Made by a program: the position numbers and the translations under genes
Shown here: positions 26,738 to 36,011 of the stretch, one piece after another
Numbering within the stretch: position 1 is the first letter of the stretch
Layout: each line of letters opens with the position of its first letter
Assembly: GCF_001536065.1 (NCBI RefSeq)
Contig: NZ_CZVW01000001.1
Coordinates: 114,088-178,087 of the forward strand
Reading direction: 5' to 3'
DNA: 64,000 bases
Source: Candidatus Chryseopegocella kryptomonas
Lineage (GTDB): Bacteria > Bacteroidota > Ignavibacteria > Kryptoniales > Kryptoniaceae
Notes under the pieces: model-generated
The model's database searches: none
Told to the model about the DNA's origin: nothing
What the model saw: the letters and a program-made list of their open reading frames with translations, nothing else

Positions 26738-29089
26738 ATGAAACTTCTTGATGTTTTTGGAAAAATTAAAAAAATCCACATTCGCAAAAATTGTGTCCCC
26801 GTTGTAAGAACAGTTGCAACGGAGTTGAAGAAGTTTGTGCTTGAGAAAAGTTCTCGCATTGTTGAGATTGAAGAAGTTGAAAGTTTTGATGTTAAATTTG
26901 GAGATGGGGTTATGTATATTTCCGCTGGAGATGAGTTCATTTACGATGGATATGAAAAGGCGATTTCACAATTTGATGGGGCATTTTCATACTTTAAAAT
27001 AAACGATGATGGTTCAGGGATTTTAACCTCATCAAAGCCGTATTATCTTTTTTCGTTTTTCGCTTATCTAACCGAAGACGCTGTAAATGATGATTTTGAG
27101 CAATGGAGAGAAGGGAAATTTGTTCCTGTGAGTTTTAAGTGGATAAGAAGTGTTAATGATTTTTTCTTAACTCAACAGGGTAGGATACAGAGGAATTTTG
27201 ATAGAGAAGCGTATATCCGTGGGCTTGCGAAATTTGGATTTACACATATTGAGGTTAACGGTCTTGGTTTTCCAATGGGCATTGAAACCGGTCCCAAGGG
27301 AGAGGTTTATCCAATGTTTTATACTTATCTTCCTGCGCTTGATCAATTTGTTTACAGCGAGTTGAACAGAGGAATTTATCCGTTTTATTATTTAAGCATA
27401 AATCTTGCATTCTTAAAAAAGAACGCACGACTTGCGATTAAATATGGACTATCGCCGGGGTTGTTGTGCTTTGAGCCACGCTCTGTCCCGGAGGAATTTT
27501 TTGCAAGATATCCGATGTTAAGAGGTGCACGTGTGGACCATCCATTTAGAAGTTTTAAGCCAAGATTTAATATGACGATTGCTCATCCGAAAGTTCTTGA
27601 ACATTATGCGGAAATGTTAAGAAAGTTGATGATTGAAGTTCCAGAGCTTGAATATCTCGTTATATGGACGAACGACAGCGGAGCTGGATTTGAGCATACA
27701 AAATCTCTTTATGTTGGAAGAAATGGTGGAGCTTATCTTATTCGTGAGTGGAAAAGCGATGAAGAAATAGCAAAAGTTGCAGGGCAGAATGTTTTACGAT
27801 TTTTTAAAACATTGAGAGACTCAGCGATGGAAATTAATCCAGATTTTAAAGTGATAACGAGAATGGAGCCATTTTACGGAGAACATGAAATCGTTTGGTC
27901 GGGTCTTGAAAAAGGAATTGAAGTAGAAACGAACACACTTCTTGGTCGTGGTTGGTCTGTGCCTTATTCACATCCAAAATATCCAGAATTAAAAGAGGTA
28001 GGTGGAACGCCATATCAAATTAAACTTGATGAAAAGGAGAAAGATTTTATTTCTGAGCTTAAATCAAAAGGTTCAAATGCACATTTTTACTTTGTTTGTG
28101 GTCCATTTACATTTTTTGATCCTTTGCTTGGGGTTCCGTATCCTTGGCTTACTTATGAAAAATTAAAATCAATGAAGGAAAAAGGCGTTGAATTTACAGC
28201 AAATATGGGTGGAATTAATCCACCTAACTTGGTTCCTTTTAACATAAATCAAGAGATAATTCGCATATTCCAGTTTAATCCAAATTTAAACATTGATGAT
28301 GAAATTGAGAGAATTGCAAAATCCTGGGCAGGAGATAAAGCGGGTGTTTTAATCAAAGTTTGGAAACTTGCTGAAGAGTCAATCCTCTCATATCCGATAC
28401 CTGTTCATCTTTATTCAACTTTTGGATTTACATGGCTTAGGATATGGGTTAGACCGCTTGTGCCTAACATTGAGGCAATTCCCGAGAAAGAGAGAAGATA
28501 TTATGAAGAGTTTATGTGTTCAACACCGCATAATCCAAACAATGTTGATTTGATGAAAGATGTGCTTTTTGAGTTAACAGATAGAAAAAGATGTGAAGTT
28601 GCAGTTGAAAGAATGGATAAATTTCTATTTCCACCGCTTGAATCAGCGATAAAAATTTTAAGCGATGAACTTGAAAATTTGAGAGATGATTCGCCTGCGA
28701 GAAAAGTTTTATTTGATCAGTTTGTTAGATTGAAAGCTTTAAAATGCTGGTTTAAAACTATGCGAAATGTTTCAGCGTGGATTGCAGGGGTTCACGGTTA
28801 TCTTGAAAGTCAAAGTGATGAAGAGAAGCGAAGATACAAAGTTATGATAAGAGAGATGATTGAAGATGAAATTGAGAACGCAAACGAACTTGTTAAACTT
28901 TGGGAAAATAGCAACGGGGTTGAATTTATGGCTGTAACTGATATGGGTGAAACACCGCTTATACACGGTGAAAATTTCCCTGAGCTTTTGAAAAAGAAGA
29001 TTGAACTTATGAAAAAACACATTGATGATGAACCATACATTGATCCAGATTATATGTGGAAAAGATCTGCAACTATACTTGAACATTGA
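26738..29089 (+). CDS. Large cytoplasmic glycoside-hydrolase-like protein (alpha-glucuronidase-like layout), family uncertain
   Basis: A 783-residue protein without a signal peptide. An N-terminal alpha/beta part (about 1-120) is followed by a probable TIM barrel (about 130-500) with aromatic and acidic strand ends: GFTHIEVNGLGFP, LEYLVIWTNDSGAGFE, FKVITRMEPFYGEHEIVW and TANMGGINPP. The helical C-terminal region is at 540-780. This order resembles GH67/GH115/GH20-like enzymes, but I recognise no diagnostic catalytic motif, so this is a structural guess. The ribosome site AAGGA (26726-26730) fits ATG 26738 (7 bp) better than ATG 26732 (1 bp). It lies between the symporter and the isomerase in the same run. 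Confidence 0.55.
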   Translation: MKLLDVFGKIKKIHIRKNCVPVVRTVATELKKFVLEKSSRIVEIEEVESFDVKFGDGVMYISAGDEFIYDGYEKAISQFDGAFSYFKINDDGSGILTSSKPYYLFSFFAYLTEDAVNDDFEQWREGKFVPVSFKWIRSVNDFFLTQQGRIQRNFDREAYIRGLAKFGFTHIEVNGLGFPMGIETGPKGEVYPMFYTYLPALDQFVYSELNRGIYPFYYLSINLAFLKKNARLAIKYGLSPGLLCFEPRSVPEEFFARYPMLRGARVDHPFRSFKPRFNMTIAHPKVLEHYAEMLRKLMIEVPELEYLVIWTNDSGAGFEHTKSLYVGRNGGAYLIREWKSDEEIAKVAGQNVLRFFKTLRDSAMEINPDFKVITRMEPFYGEHEIVWSGLEKGIEVETNTLLGRGWSVPYSHPKYPELKEVGGTPYQIKLDEKEKDFISELKSKGSNAHFYFVCGPFTFFDPLLGVPYPWLTYEKLKSMKEKGVEFTANMGGINPPNLVPFNINQEIIRIFQFNPNLNIDDEIERIAKSWAGDKAGVLIKVWKLAEESILSYPIPVHLYSTFGFTWLRIWVRPLVPNIEAIPEKERRYYEEFMCSTPHNPNNVDLMKDVLFELTDRKRCEVAVERMDKFLFPPLESAIKILSDELENLRDDSPARKVLFDQFVRLKALKCWFKTMRNVSAWIAGVHGYLESQSDEEKRRYKVMIREMIEDEIENANELVKLWENSNGVEFMAVTDMGETPLIHGENFPELLKKKIELMKKHIDDEPYIDPDYMWKRSATILEH

Positions 29090-29109
29090 AAATAAAACCA
29101 CAAAATTTT

Positions 29110-29934
29110 ATGATTGAAATTGGAATTGTAAGTGATGAAATTTCTCTTGATGTTGAGGAAGCGATAAAAATTGGGTTGAAACTTGGCATAAAAAGTTATG
29201 AGCTTCGTTGTGTCGGAAGCTATGAGAAAAGAGTGCCTTATATTGAGCGTAAAGATATTGACTTTATAAAAAGAAATCTTGATGATGGAAAAATTAAAAT
29301 CACAGCGTTATCGCCGGGGATTTTTAAAATAAGAGCGAGCGAAAAGGAGAAGTTAAAATTTGAACTTGAACAAGTTCTCCCCGACACATTTAAACTTGCG
29401 ACGGAACTTGGCGTTGATAAAATTATAATTTTTGGATTTGTAAGAGATGGAACATCAGGAGATGAAATTGTTGAAATTTTAAAAAACGCTTCAATGTATG
29501 CGAAACAGGAAAAGTTTAATCTTCTCATTGAAAATGAGCCTGGTTTTTATTGTGATACGGGCGAAAATACCGCAAAGATTATTGATTTTGTCAGAGCTTC
29601 ATCTGAAATAGATAATTTGTGGGCTAATTGGGATCCAGCAAATGCAGTTGGAGCAGGTGAGTTTGCTTTCCCAAACGGCTATGAGAAAGTGAAAAATTTT
29701 ATAAAGAATCTGCATGTCAAGGATTCGGTCAATTTCCCTAAATTTAAATGCACTTTGATTGGTGAAGGTGCAGTAAACTGGTATGGACAGCTTATGGCGA
29801 TAATTAAAGATAAAATAATTCAAAGCATTACACTTGAAACGCATCATTTACCCCTTGTTGAATCAACGATTGAAGATTTAAAAAGATTAAGAGCAATTTT
29901 AAAAGCAATTGAAGAAAGCGAGTATGAAGGATGA
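29110..29934 (+). CDS. Sugar phosphate isomerase/epimerase-like TIM barrel
   Basis: About 274 residues of the xylose isomerase-like/AP endonuclease 2 superfamily: IGIVSDEISLDVEEAIKIGLKLGIKSYELR at the N-terminus, LLIENEPGFYCDTGE with a metal-ligand Glu, WANWDPANAVGAGE with Asp, LHVKDS with His and TLETHH near the end. Members isomerise or epimerise keto sugars or inositols in the cytoplasm. A TTG start at 29086 overlapping the previous stop would add eight residues. I prefer ATG 29110. It overlaps the Gfo/Idh/MocA gene downstream, a common pairing in sugar and inositol catabolism. Confidence 0.85.
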   Translation: MIEIGIVSDEISLDVEEAIKIGLKLGIKSYELRCVGSYEKRVPYIERKDIDFIKRNLDDGKIKITALSPGIFKIRASEKEKLKFELEQVLPDTFKLATELGVDKIIIFGFVRDGTSGDEIVEILKNASMYAKQEKFNLLIENEPGFYCDTGENTAKIIDFVRASSEIDNLWANWDPANAVGAGEFAFPNGYEKVKNFIKNLHVKDSVNFPKFKCTLIGEGAVNWYGQLMAIIKDKIIQSITLETHHLPLVESTIEDLKRLRAILKAIEESEYEG

Positions 29935-30898
29935 CAGAAAAGTCAATATAGCGCTTGTTGGACTTGGTGGTCATGGCGTGACATTAAGAAGGGCTGTTAA
30001 GATGTGTGGTAAATTTAATGTTGTTGCATGTTTTGATATTGATAAAAAATTAGTTGAGGAAACTGCAAGTGAATTTATGTGTCGTGGATTTGATAATTAT
30101 GATGAGATGTTAAATAAATCAAATTTTGAAGCGGTTGTGATTTCAACGCCAAATTTTTTACACTTTGAGCAGGCGTTAAAAGCGCTCAACCTGGGTAAAG
30201 ATGTCTTTGTTGAGAAGCCAATTGCTGTTAAAGTTGAAGAAGCGAAAGAGCTTGCGAAGGTTGCTGAAGAGAAAAAATTAATCATTCAGGTCGGTCATAA
30301 TACCAGAAAACGAAAAGTTTTCAGAAAAGCGAAGGAATTTATAAGCGATGGAATTTTTGGTAAAATTATCTCTGTTGAAGCGAATATATCAATGCCAACT
30401 GGTTTAGGACGATTTCCCGAATGGAAGAGGGACAGAGAAAAATGCCCGCTTTTGCCGATGACACAGCTTGGAATACATTTTGTTGATACCTTGATTTATT
30501 TCTTTGGTGAAATTAAAGAAATCGCATGTTTTGCAAGAGATGTCCATCTTGATGTTGAAGATAGTGCTGTTGCAATTTTTAAGTTTTCAAATGGTTTAAT
30601 TGGCGTTTTAACTTCATCATATGTCTGTCCAGATATTTACGAGATAAGGATAAGTGGAACGGATGCAATTTTGAAATGCTCATTAAACAAAGTTGAAGTT
30701 GAACGGAGAAATGGAGAAAAACTTGTGTTAACTTTGGATGAAGATATTGAAAGTTATGTTGAGGAACTTTGCGAATTTGCGGATTGCGTTTTAAACCGAA
30801 AGAAGCCCGAAGTTGACGCAATCGCTGGATTAAAAAATCTTGAAGTTATAAATGCGATGATAGAGTCGTATTTAAATAAAACAATCATCAAACTATGA
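29924..30898 (+). CDS. Gfo/Idh/MocA-family NAD(P)-dependent oxidoreductase
   Basis: About 324 residues with an N-terminal Rossmann fold (NIALVGLGGHGVTLRRAV), the EKPIAV motif whose lysine is catalytic in this family, and a C-terminal alpha/beta domain with the substrate region PEWKRDREKCPLLPMTQLGIHFVDTLIYFFGE. It oxidises or reduces a sugar or polyol. The start at ATG 29924 lies within the end of the isomerase gene (11-bp overlap); a TTG at 29909 is the longer alternative. Isomerase and dehydrogenase together suggest 3-keto-sugar chemistry, in which a glycoside or inositol is oxidised, rearranged and then reduced. Confidence 0.9.
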   Translation: MKDDRKVNIALVGLGGHGVTLRRAVKMCGKFNVVACFDIDKKLVEETASEFMCRGFDNYDEMLNKSNFEAVVISTPNFLHFEQALKALNLGKDVFVEKPIAVKVEEAKELAKVAEEKKLIIQVGHNTRKRKVFRKAKEFISDGIFGKIISVEANISMPTGLGRFPEWKRDREKCPLLPMTQLGIHFVDTLIYFFGEIKEIACFARDVHLDVEDSAVAIFKFSNGLIGVLTSSYVCPDIYEIRISGTDAILKCSLNKVEVERRNGEKLVLTLDEDIESYVEELCEFADCVLNRKKPEVDAIAGLKNLEVINAMIESYLNKTIIKL

Positions 30899-31164
30899 CG
30901 CTTGTTTTTATAATGTTTGCGATGTTTCTTTTGAACAAACAATCATTTGGGATGGACGATTACAGGGCTGATTTTGAAGTCAGAAAAAGCAAGATAATAT
31001 CTTATTATGTTGATTCGCTTAAAATTGATACGGCAAAAAATGCGAAGATAAATTTTGAAAAAGAGGTAGAAAAAGCACTTGCACTTCTTGCTTCTCTTAT
31101 TGCAAATCCAAAAAGGGAAAAGAGAATAATTGACTTCAAAAATATGAAAATAATTGAAAAGTAA
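30895..31164 (+). CDS. Small exported protein of unknown function
   Basis: An 89-residue protein that I do not recognise. It overlaps the dehydrogenase stop by ATGA and ends just before the Tat-type hydrolase gene, so it is in register with the operon. Residues 1-19 (MTLVFIMFAMFLLNKQSFG) look like a signal peptide. The rest is a charged helix with several Lys and Glu (NFEKEVEKALALLASLIANPKREKRIIDF). Neat coupling at the 5' end favours a real gene. Confidence 0.55.
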   Translation: MTLVFIMFAMFLLNKQSFGMDDYRADFEVRKSKIISYYVDSLKIDTAKNAKINFEKEVEKALALLASLIANPKREKRIIDFKNMKIIEK

Positions 31165-31177
31165 GAGCAAGTTTAAG

Positions 31178-33451
31178 ATGAGACGAAGAAAGTTCTTAAC
31201 ACTCTTTGGTGGGTTGTTTCTTTCTAAGTATGTAAGCAACGAGTTCGTAAAATTTAAAGATGCAAATTTCTCTGGAAATTTATTTGAGAGCAAAGTTTAC
31301 GGTTGCATAGATTATTTTTACCAGACCACAGATGAAATCCCTTTTCAACGATTTGATACTCAAAGGATTCACATAGATTACATTACAACTTTGCCAGGGG
31401 TTGAGTATTTTCTCATTGGGAATGGTGAAATAACTGTCGGAATTCAGTTTTGTAAAGATGGGAATTCAGGTGCATCGCTTTTTGGGTTAACACTCTGGGA
31501 TGCGGAAAGATTTGTCAGAAAATGGAGCACATTTCTTTATCATCCCGAACGTGGATTTGAAAATACGAAGTTAACGCTTCAATTTGGTGAAGAATTTTAT
31601 CAACTTAATAGAGAAAATTTTCAAGAGATTTTGTGGGATTTTTCATCTGGAATTCCAATTGTTAAGTTAAAATGGGGCAATGAAAAATTTAGTGTGCTGG
31701 AAAAATTTTTCGTTCCGAAAGATGGGAAAATTTTATTCAGGGTTGTTGAAGTTAGCAATAAATTGAAAAGTCCAATGAGTATTTCGCTTCGTCTTCAACT
31801 TTATCCAAACTTTGGATTATTTGACGAGATTTTCACAAGTGAGCGTGAGAAAACTGTTTATGCGAAGGGATGGACGATTATGAAACTTCAAACTTTTCAT
31901 AAAGGTGCAAGAACAGCAGGAAGGTATGACCTTTGGGTTGATATCGGCACTGTTGATAAAAACGCTGAGGTAGTTTATGTTTATTCGCTTGAAGATGATG
32001 ATAAAATTTTGAAGGTAAAAAACTTTACACAAATTTTTGATGAAACCTCAAAGTTTTGGGATGAGAAAAACAAATTTAGAAGTGATAGCGAGGTTTTGAA
32101 CCATCTTTTCAATGTTTCAAAGAATGGTTTGAAATCAACGGTTTCAAAAAGTGGAAAAAGGGATTCTGGAATATGGCAGTATAATATGGAGTGGGTGCGT
32201 GATGATTCAATGTTTGTTCTTGGACTTTTAATGTGTGGATTTTTTGATGAGGCAAAAATTATGTTAACTAAATTGCTTGATAAGTTTGTCGGTCGGGAAG
32301 GTCAAACGATTGAGTCAAGCAGATGGTTCGGATACGAGCTTACAGAGCTTGATCAAAATGGGCAACTTTTATATGCGGTTTGGTCGTATGTTTGCTGGAG
32401 CGGAGATTTTGAGTTTGTGAAAAAATTTTGGGATAAGATAAAATTAGTTGCGGAATTTCCTTTGAAAGATGTTTTCTGGGATAAAAATAGCAAACTTTTG
32501 AAAAATAAAAGAGAGTTTTGGGAAAGGACGGATGCTTTCGGCGTTGAAAATGGATACGAGCTTGCATATCAATTCTGGGTTTCATTAGGGCTTGAAAAAG
32601 TTTCTGAACTTGTTAAAAAACTTGGCGAAAATAAGTTAGCACAGAGATGGCTTTCTGCATCAGGCGAAATTAAAAATTCAATGTTAAACGATCCAGTTTT
32701 CAAACTAATTGAAGATGGTCATTTTATAAAGAGGAAAAATTTAAATGGGCAATGGCAGAGGTATTTTATTCCACCAGACAGAAAAAGGATGCCACAAAAT
32801 TCAGCGATAGCAATTGAGGATAAACCTTCTGCTGAGCCAGATACTTCCGAGGTTTTGCCGATCATTTACGGATTTGTTGATGCAGGAAGTGAAGTTTCAA
32901 TCAAGACACTTGAATGGATTGAGAAACTCTGGAATCAGAGATGGAGCTATGGAGGTTATGAGAGATATGATAGTTCAAGCGAACCAGAGCCACCTGGACC
33001 TTGGCCTTTTGCGTCGCTTTTTGTGGCAAGGGCAAATCTGGAAGCGAAAAATTATGAAAGGGTCTGGCGTATTCTCAATTGGCTTTATAACATAAACGGT
33101 GGAAAATCTGGGGGATGGTTTGAGTATTACTCCGTTGAACAGTTAACACCGCCACTTCCACCTGTTGGAATCATAGGATGGACTTGGGCTGAAATGATCT
33201 CGCTTTTTGTTTATCATATCCTTGGGTTTAGACCCGAGCTGGAAAATTTGACAATAAAACCAAACTTGTTATCTGGTGTTAATTTAATTTCATCAAGCAT
33301 AAAAGTTAGGAACATACTTGTTGATCTTGATATAGAAAGAAGCGACAAAATGTTTGCTTTGGTTGATGGACGGGAATTCGCTTTGAAAAATGGGAAATTG
33401 ATTTTGCCTTATTCGGGTAAGAAAGTCAAAATAAAATTTTTTGTTAAATGA
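31178..33451 (+). CDS. GH15-like six-hairpin glycosidase with twin-arginine-type signal
   Basis: A 757-residue protein. The start MRRRKFLTLFGGLFLSKY fits a twin-arginine signal (RRRKFL, then a hydrophobic stretch), suggesting folded export. A beta-sandwich occupies about 30-290, and a helical-hairpin toroid follows from about 300 to 680. The toroid begins with YNMEWVRDDSMFVLGLLMCG (E338, D342, D343), which resembles the acidic sugar-binding segment of GH15-type glucoamylases and relatives. A final beta domain ends in YSGKKVKIKFFVK. The substrate is unknown. The frame opens at TTG 31154, but ATG 31178 matches the signal. It overlaps the next gene by ATGA. Confidence 0.7.
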   Translation: MRRRKFLTLFGGLFLSKYVSNEFVKFKDANFSGNLFESKVYGCIDYFYQTTDEIPFQRFDTQRIHIDYITTLPGVEYFLIGNGEITVGIQFCKDGNSGASLFGLTLWDAERFVRKWSTFLYHPERGFENTKLTLQFGEEFYQLNRENFQEILWDFSSGIPIVKLKWGNEKFSVLEKFFVPKDGKILFRVVEVSNKLKSPMSISLRLQLYPNFGLFDEIFTSEREKTVYAKGWTIMKLQTFHKGARTAGRYDLWVDIGTVDKNAEVVYVYSLEDDDKILKVKNFTQIFDETSKFWDEKNKFRSDSEVLNHLFNVSKNGLKSTVSKSGKRDSGIWQYNMEWVRDDSMFVLGLLMCGFFDEAKIMLTKLLDKFVGREGQTIESSRWFGYELTELDQNGQLLYAVWSYVCWSGDFEFVKKFWDKIKLVAEFPLKDVFWDKNSKLLKNKREFWERTDAFGVENGYELAYQFWVSLGLEKVSELVKKLGENKLAQRWLSASGEIKNSMLNDPVFKLIEDGHFIKRKNLNGQWQRYFIPPDRKRMPQNSAIAIEDKPSAEPDTSEVLPIIYGFVDAGSEVSIKTLEWIEKLWNQRWSYGGYERYDSSSEPEPPGPWPFASLFVARANLEAKNYERVWRILNWLYNINGGKSGGWFEYYSVEQLTPPLPPVGIIGWTWAEMISLFVYHILGFRPELENLTIKPNLLSGVNLISSSIKVRNILVDLDIERSDKMFALVDGREFALKNGKLILPYSGKKVKIKFFVK

Positions 33452-34896
33452 GATTTTTTAAGTTTAAAACACTTGAAGAATTAATTGCAGAAGTTGAAAA
33501 ATTGGGTCTTGGTGAAGTTTTAAAGTTTGATGAGAACCTTGAACTTATTTTTCAGCCAATTGAGATTGGCAGGTTAAAAATTGGAAATAGATTTGCTATA
33601 CATCCGATGGAAGGTTGTGATGGAACGCTTGATGGCAAACCCGATGAACTTACATTTAGAAGATGGGAAAAATTTGGCGCAGGTGGTGCAAAATTAATCT
33701 GGGGCGAAGCTACCGCTGTTGTTGAAGAAGGAAGAGCAAACCCAAGACAACTTTGGTTAAATGAGAAAAATCTTAAATTGTTTGCAGAGCTTGTTGAAAA
33801 AACAAGGCAGGCACATAAGAAAATCTGGGGTGATGACTCTGATCTGGTTATCGGAATACAACTAACACATTCGGGAAGATGGAGTTATAAAAAACCGATA
33901 ATTGCATTTCATAATCCAGTAGTTGATAAGTTAACATTTATTGATAAAGACAAGAAGATAAGCATTGATGAAAGTTATCCAGTTGTGAGCGACGATTATC
34001 TTGAAAAGCTTGAAGATGAATTTGTTAAATGTGCAAAACTTGCTTATGAGGTGGGTTTTCAATTTATTGATATAAAGCAATGTCATACTTATCTTTTGAA
34101 CGAGTTGCTCGCTGGAAAAACAAGGGAGGGGAAATACGGTGGCGATTTTCAAAACAGGACAAAATTTATAAGAAATGTGGTAACCAAGATAAAATCTGAA
34201 CTTGGAGAAAAAATTTTTATTGCATCAAGAATAAATGTTTTTGATTGCGTTCCTTTTGTTAAAGATGATGATGGGGTTGGGAAATCGGTTGAATATCCAT
34301 TGCCATATTTATTTGGTTTCGGTGTGAAAGAAAATAATCCACTTGAACCAGATTTGACAGAACCGATAAAACTTGTTGAAATACTGTGCTCACTTGGTGT
34401 TAAGATAATTAACATTTCTATGGGGAGTCCGTATTATAATCCGCACATAGGGAGACCTTTTGAAACTCCACCAATTGATGGTTATATTCAACCCGAACAT
34501 CCGTTGATTGGAGTTGCAAGGCATTTTAAACTAACAGCTGAAATAAAGAAAGCAGTTGATTCATTAAATAACTTAACAGATAAGGTTTTGGTTGTTGGGA
34601 CGGGATATAGTTATCTTCGGGAATTTTTTGTTTATGCTGGTGAAGCGAATTTGAAAGAAAATAAAGTTTCAATCGTCGGTGTCGGTAGAGGTGCACTTGC
34701 GTATCCTGATTTCGTGTATGATTTAAAGAGGTATGGGAGATTAAATTCGTCAAAAGTTTGCATAACGATAAGTCATTGCACAAACCTTATGCGATCAAAA
34801 CACAATGAACTTGGGCAATTCCCAGCCGGTTGCGTTCCGCGTGACAAGGTTTATGCGGAAATTTTCAAGGTTGCAAGAGAAAAATTGAGAAAATAG
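33448..34896 (+). CDS. Old Yellow Enzyme-family (NADH:flavin oxidoreductase) protein
   Basis: A 482-residue protein. Residues of about 30-400 form an FMN-binding TIM barrel of the OYE family: LIFQPIEIGRLKIGNRFAIHPMEG, GAGGAKLIWGEATAVVEEGRANPRQLWL, IGIQLTHSGRWS (with the conserved His) and the VGFQFIDIKQCHTYLLNELLAG helix. It is longer than a single-domain OYE, and the last 80 residues contain SHCTNLMRSK...AGCVPRD. Two Cys remain, but the four-Cys cluster site of 2,4-dienoyl-CoA reductases is not complete. It is the last gene of the run and ends 2 bp from the convergent ROK gene. Confidence 0.88.
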   Translation: MRFFKFKTLEELIAEVEKLGLGEVLKFDENLELIFQPIEIGRLKIGNRFAIHPMEGCDGTLDGKPDELTFRRWEKFGAGGAKLIWGEATAVVEEGRANPRQLWLNEKNLKLFAELVEKTRQAHKKIWGDDSDLVIGIQLTHSGRWSYKKPIIAFHNPVVDKLTFIDKDKKISIDESYPVVSDDYLEKLEDEFVKCAKLAYEVGFQFIDIKQCHTYLLNELLAGKTREGKYGGDFQNRTKFIRNVVTKIKSELGEKIFIASRINVFDCVPFVKDDDGVGKSVEYPLPYLFGFGVKENNPLEPDLTEPIKLVEILCSLGVKIINISMGSPYYNPHIGRPFETPPIDGYIQPEHPLIGVARHFKLTAEIKKAVDSLNNLTDKVLVVGTGYSYLREFFVYAGEANLKENKVSIVGVGRGALAYPDFVYDLKRYGRLNSSKVCITISHCTNLMRSKHNELGQFPAGCVPRDKVYAEIFKVAREKLRK

Positions 34897-34898
34897 AT

Positions 34899-35825
34899 TT
34901 ATTTATTTTTTTCAAGCAGAGCGAGCGCAATTGCTCCAATTACACCAGCATCATATCCAAGTTTAGCTTTGATTATTTTAAGTCCATCAATGCTTTCTGG
35001 CAGTGTATATTCTGGCAATTTCTTTCGTAGCGGTTCAAGGAGTAAATTTTCCGGTGCATCAGCTACTCCACCACCAATGATAATCAATTGTGGATTAATT
35101 AAATTGATTACAGCTCCAAGTGCAAACGCAAGCATATCAACCGCTTCTTGAATGATTTTATTTGCAACTTGATTACCCTGTTGAGCAAGCTGGAAAACTT
35201 CTTCGCTTTTTAAAGGTTTTCCAAAGTAAAGAGTCCCTTTATAAGAAATTGCACTTCCAGAGGAAAATGCTTCAAGGCAACCTTTCCTGCCACATGTGCA
35301 ATTTGGGCCGTCTGGTTTAACGGTGATATGTCCGATCTCGCCAGCTAAATTTTTCCATCCACGGAGCAATTTCCCATCGCTTATAATTCCGCCTCCGATT
35401 CCTGTTCCTATGTTGACATATATTAGATTGTCCATTCCTTTACCAGCTCCGAACATCCATTCAGCAATTGTGCCTGCGTTTGCGTCGTTATCAATAATTG
35501 TAGGGATACCGAATTTTGTTTCAAGTTTTTCTTTCAAAGGAAAATTTTCCCATCCTTCAACATGATGCGAAAGATAAACTATGCCGTGTTTAAAATCAAC
35601 AGGACCACCAAATCCAACCCCGATATGTGTAACCTTAAAATCAAATTTAACTGCTTCATTGATCAAATTTTGTATCATTACACAAATCACTTCATACCCA
35701 GCTTGAGCACCTTCAGTCGTTGGTGTTTGTTCTCTTAACATTTTGATTATATATCCATCTTCCGTTGCTAATGCGGTGGTTGTCTTCGTTCCGCCGGCGT
35801 CAACTCCAATCACAGCATTTCTCAT
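34899..35825 (-). CDS. ROK-family sugar kinase (glucokinase-like)
   Basis: A 308-residue ROK protein without an N-terminal DNA-binding domain, so it is a kinase and not a repressor. Motifs are the phosphate loop VIGVDAGGTKTT, the catalytic Asp in NDANAGTIAEW, NIGTGIGGGIISDG, GEIGHITV and the zinc site CTCGRKGCLEAFSSG, with IIGGGVADAPE near the C-terminus. It should phosphorylate glucose, mannose or N-acetylhexosamine with ATP and could serve the adjacent glycan locus despite its opposite strand. The frame opens with TTG 35858; ATG 35825 matches the family N-terminus. It is tail-to-tail with the OYE gene and divergent from the histidine kinase. Confidence 0.92.
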   Translation of the reverse strand: MRNAVIGVDAGGTKTTTALATEDGYIIKMLREQTPTTEGAQAGYEVICVMIQNLINEAVKFDFKVTHIGVGFGGPVDFKHGIVYLSHHVEGWENFPLKEKLETKFGIPTIIDNDANAGTIAEWMFGAGKGMDNLIYVNIGTGIGGGIISDGKLLRGWKNLAGEIGHITVKPDGPNCTCGRKGCLEAFSSGSAISYKGTLYFGKPLKSEEVFQLAQQGNQVANKIIQEAVDMLAFALGAVINLINPQLIIIGGGVADAPENLLLEPLRKKLPEYTLPESIDGLKIIKAKLGYDAGVIGAIALALLEKNK

Positions 35826-36011
35826 TTCTACAAGTAAATTTAATTTTGAATTTTTCAATTAAATTTAACAAGAAACCATCTTTCACGACAATTTTTTATT
35901 CGCAGAAAAACTTTAAATCTTTTTGACGGGCGATATTTGTCCGCAATAACTTGAAATTTAATTTTCACTTTTTTATCTTTAAATCAGGTTTTCACATAAA
36001 AGGGTTCGCAT

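Noticed and set aside
34890..34920. Terminator between the convergent OYE and ROK genes
   Set aside because: Only T-rich sequence without a GC stem.
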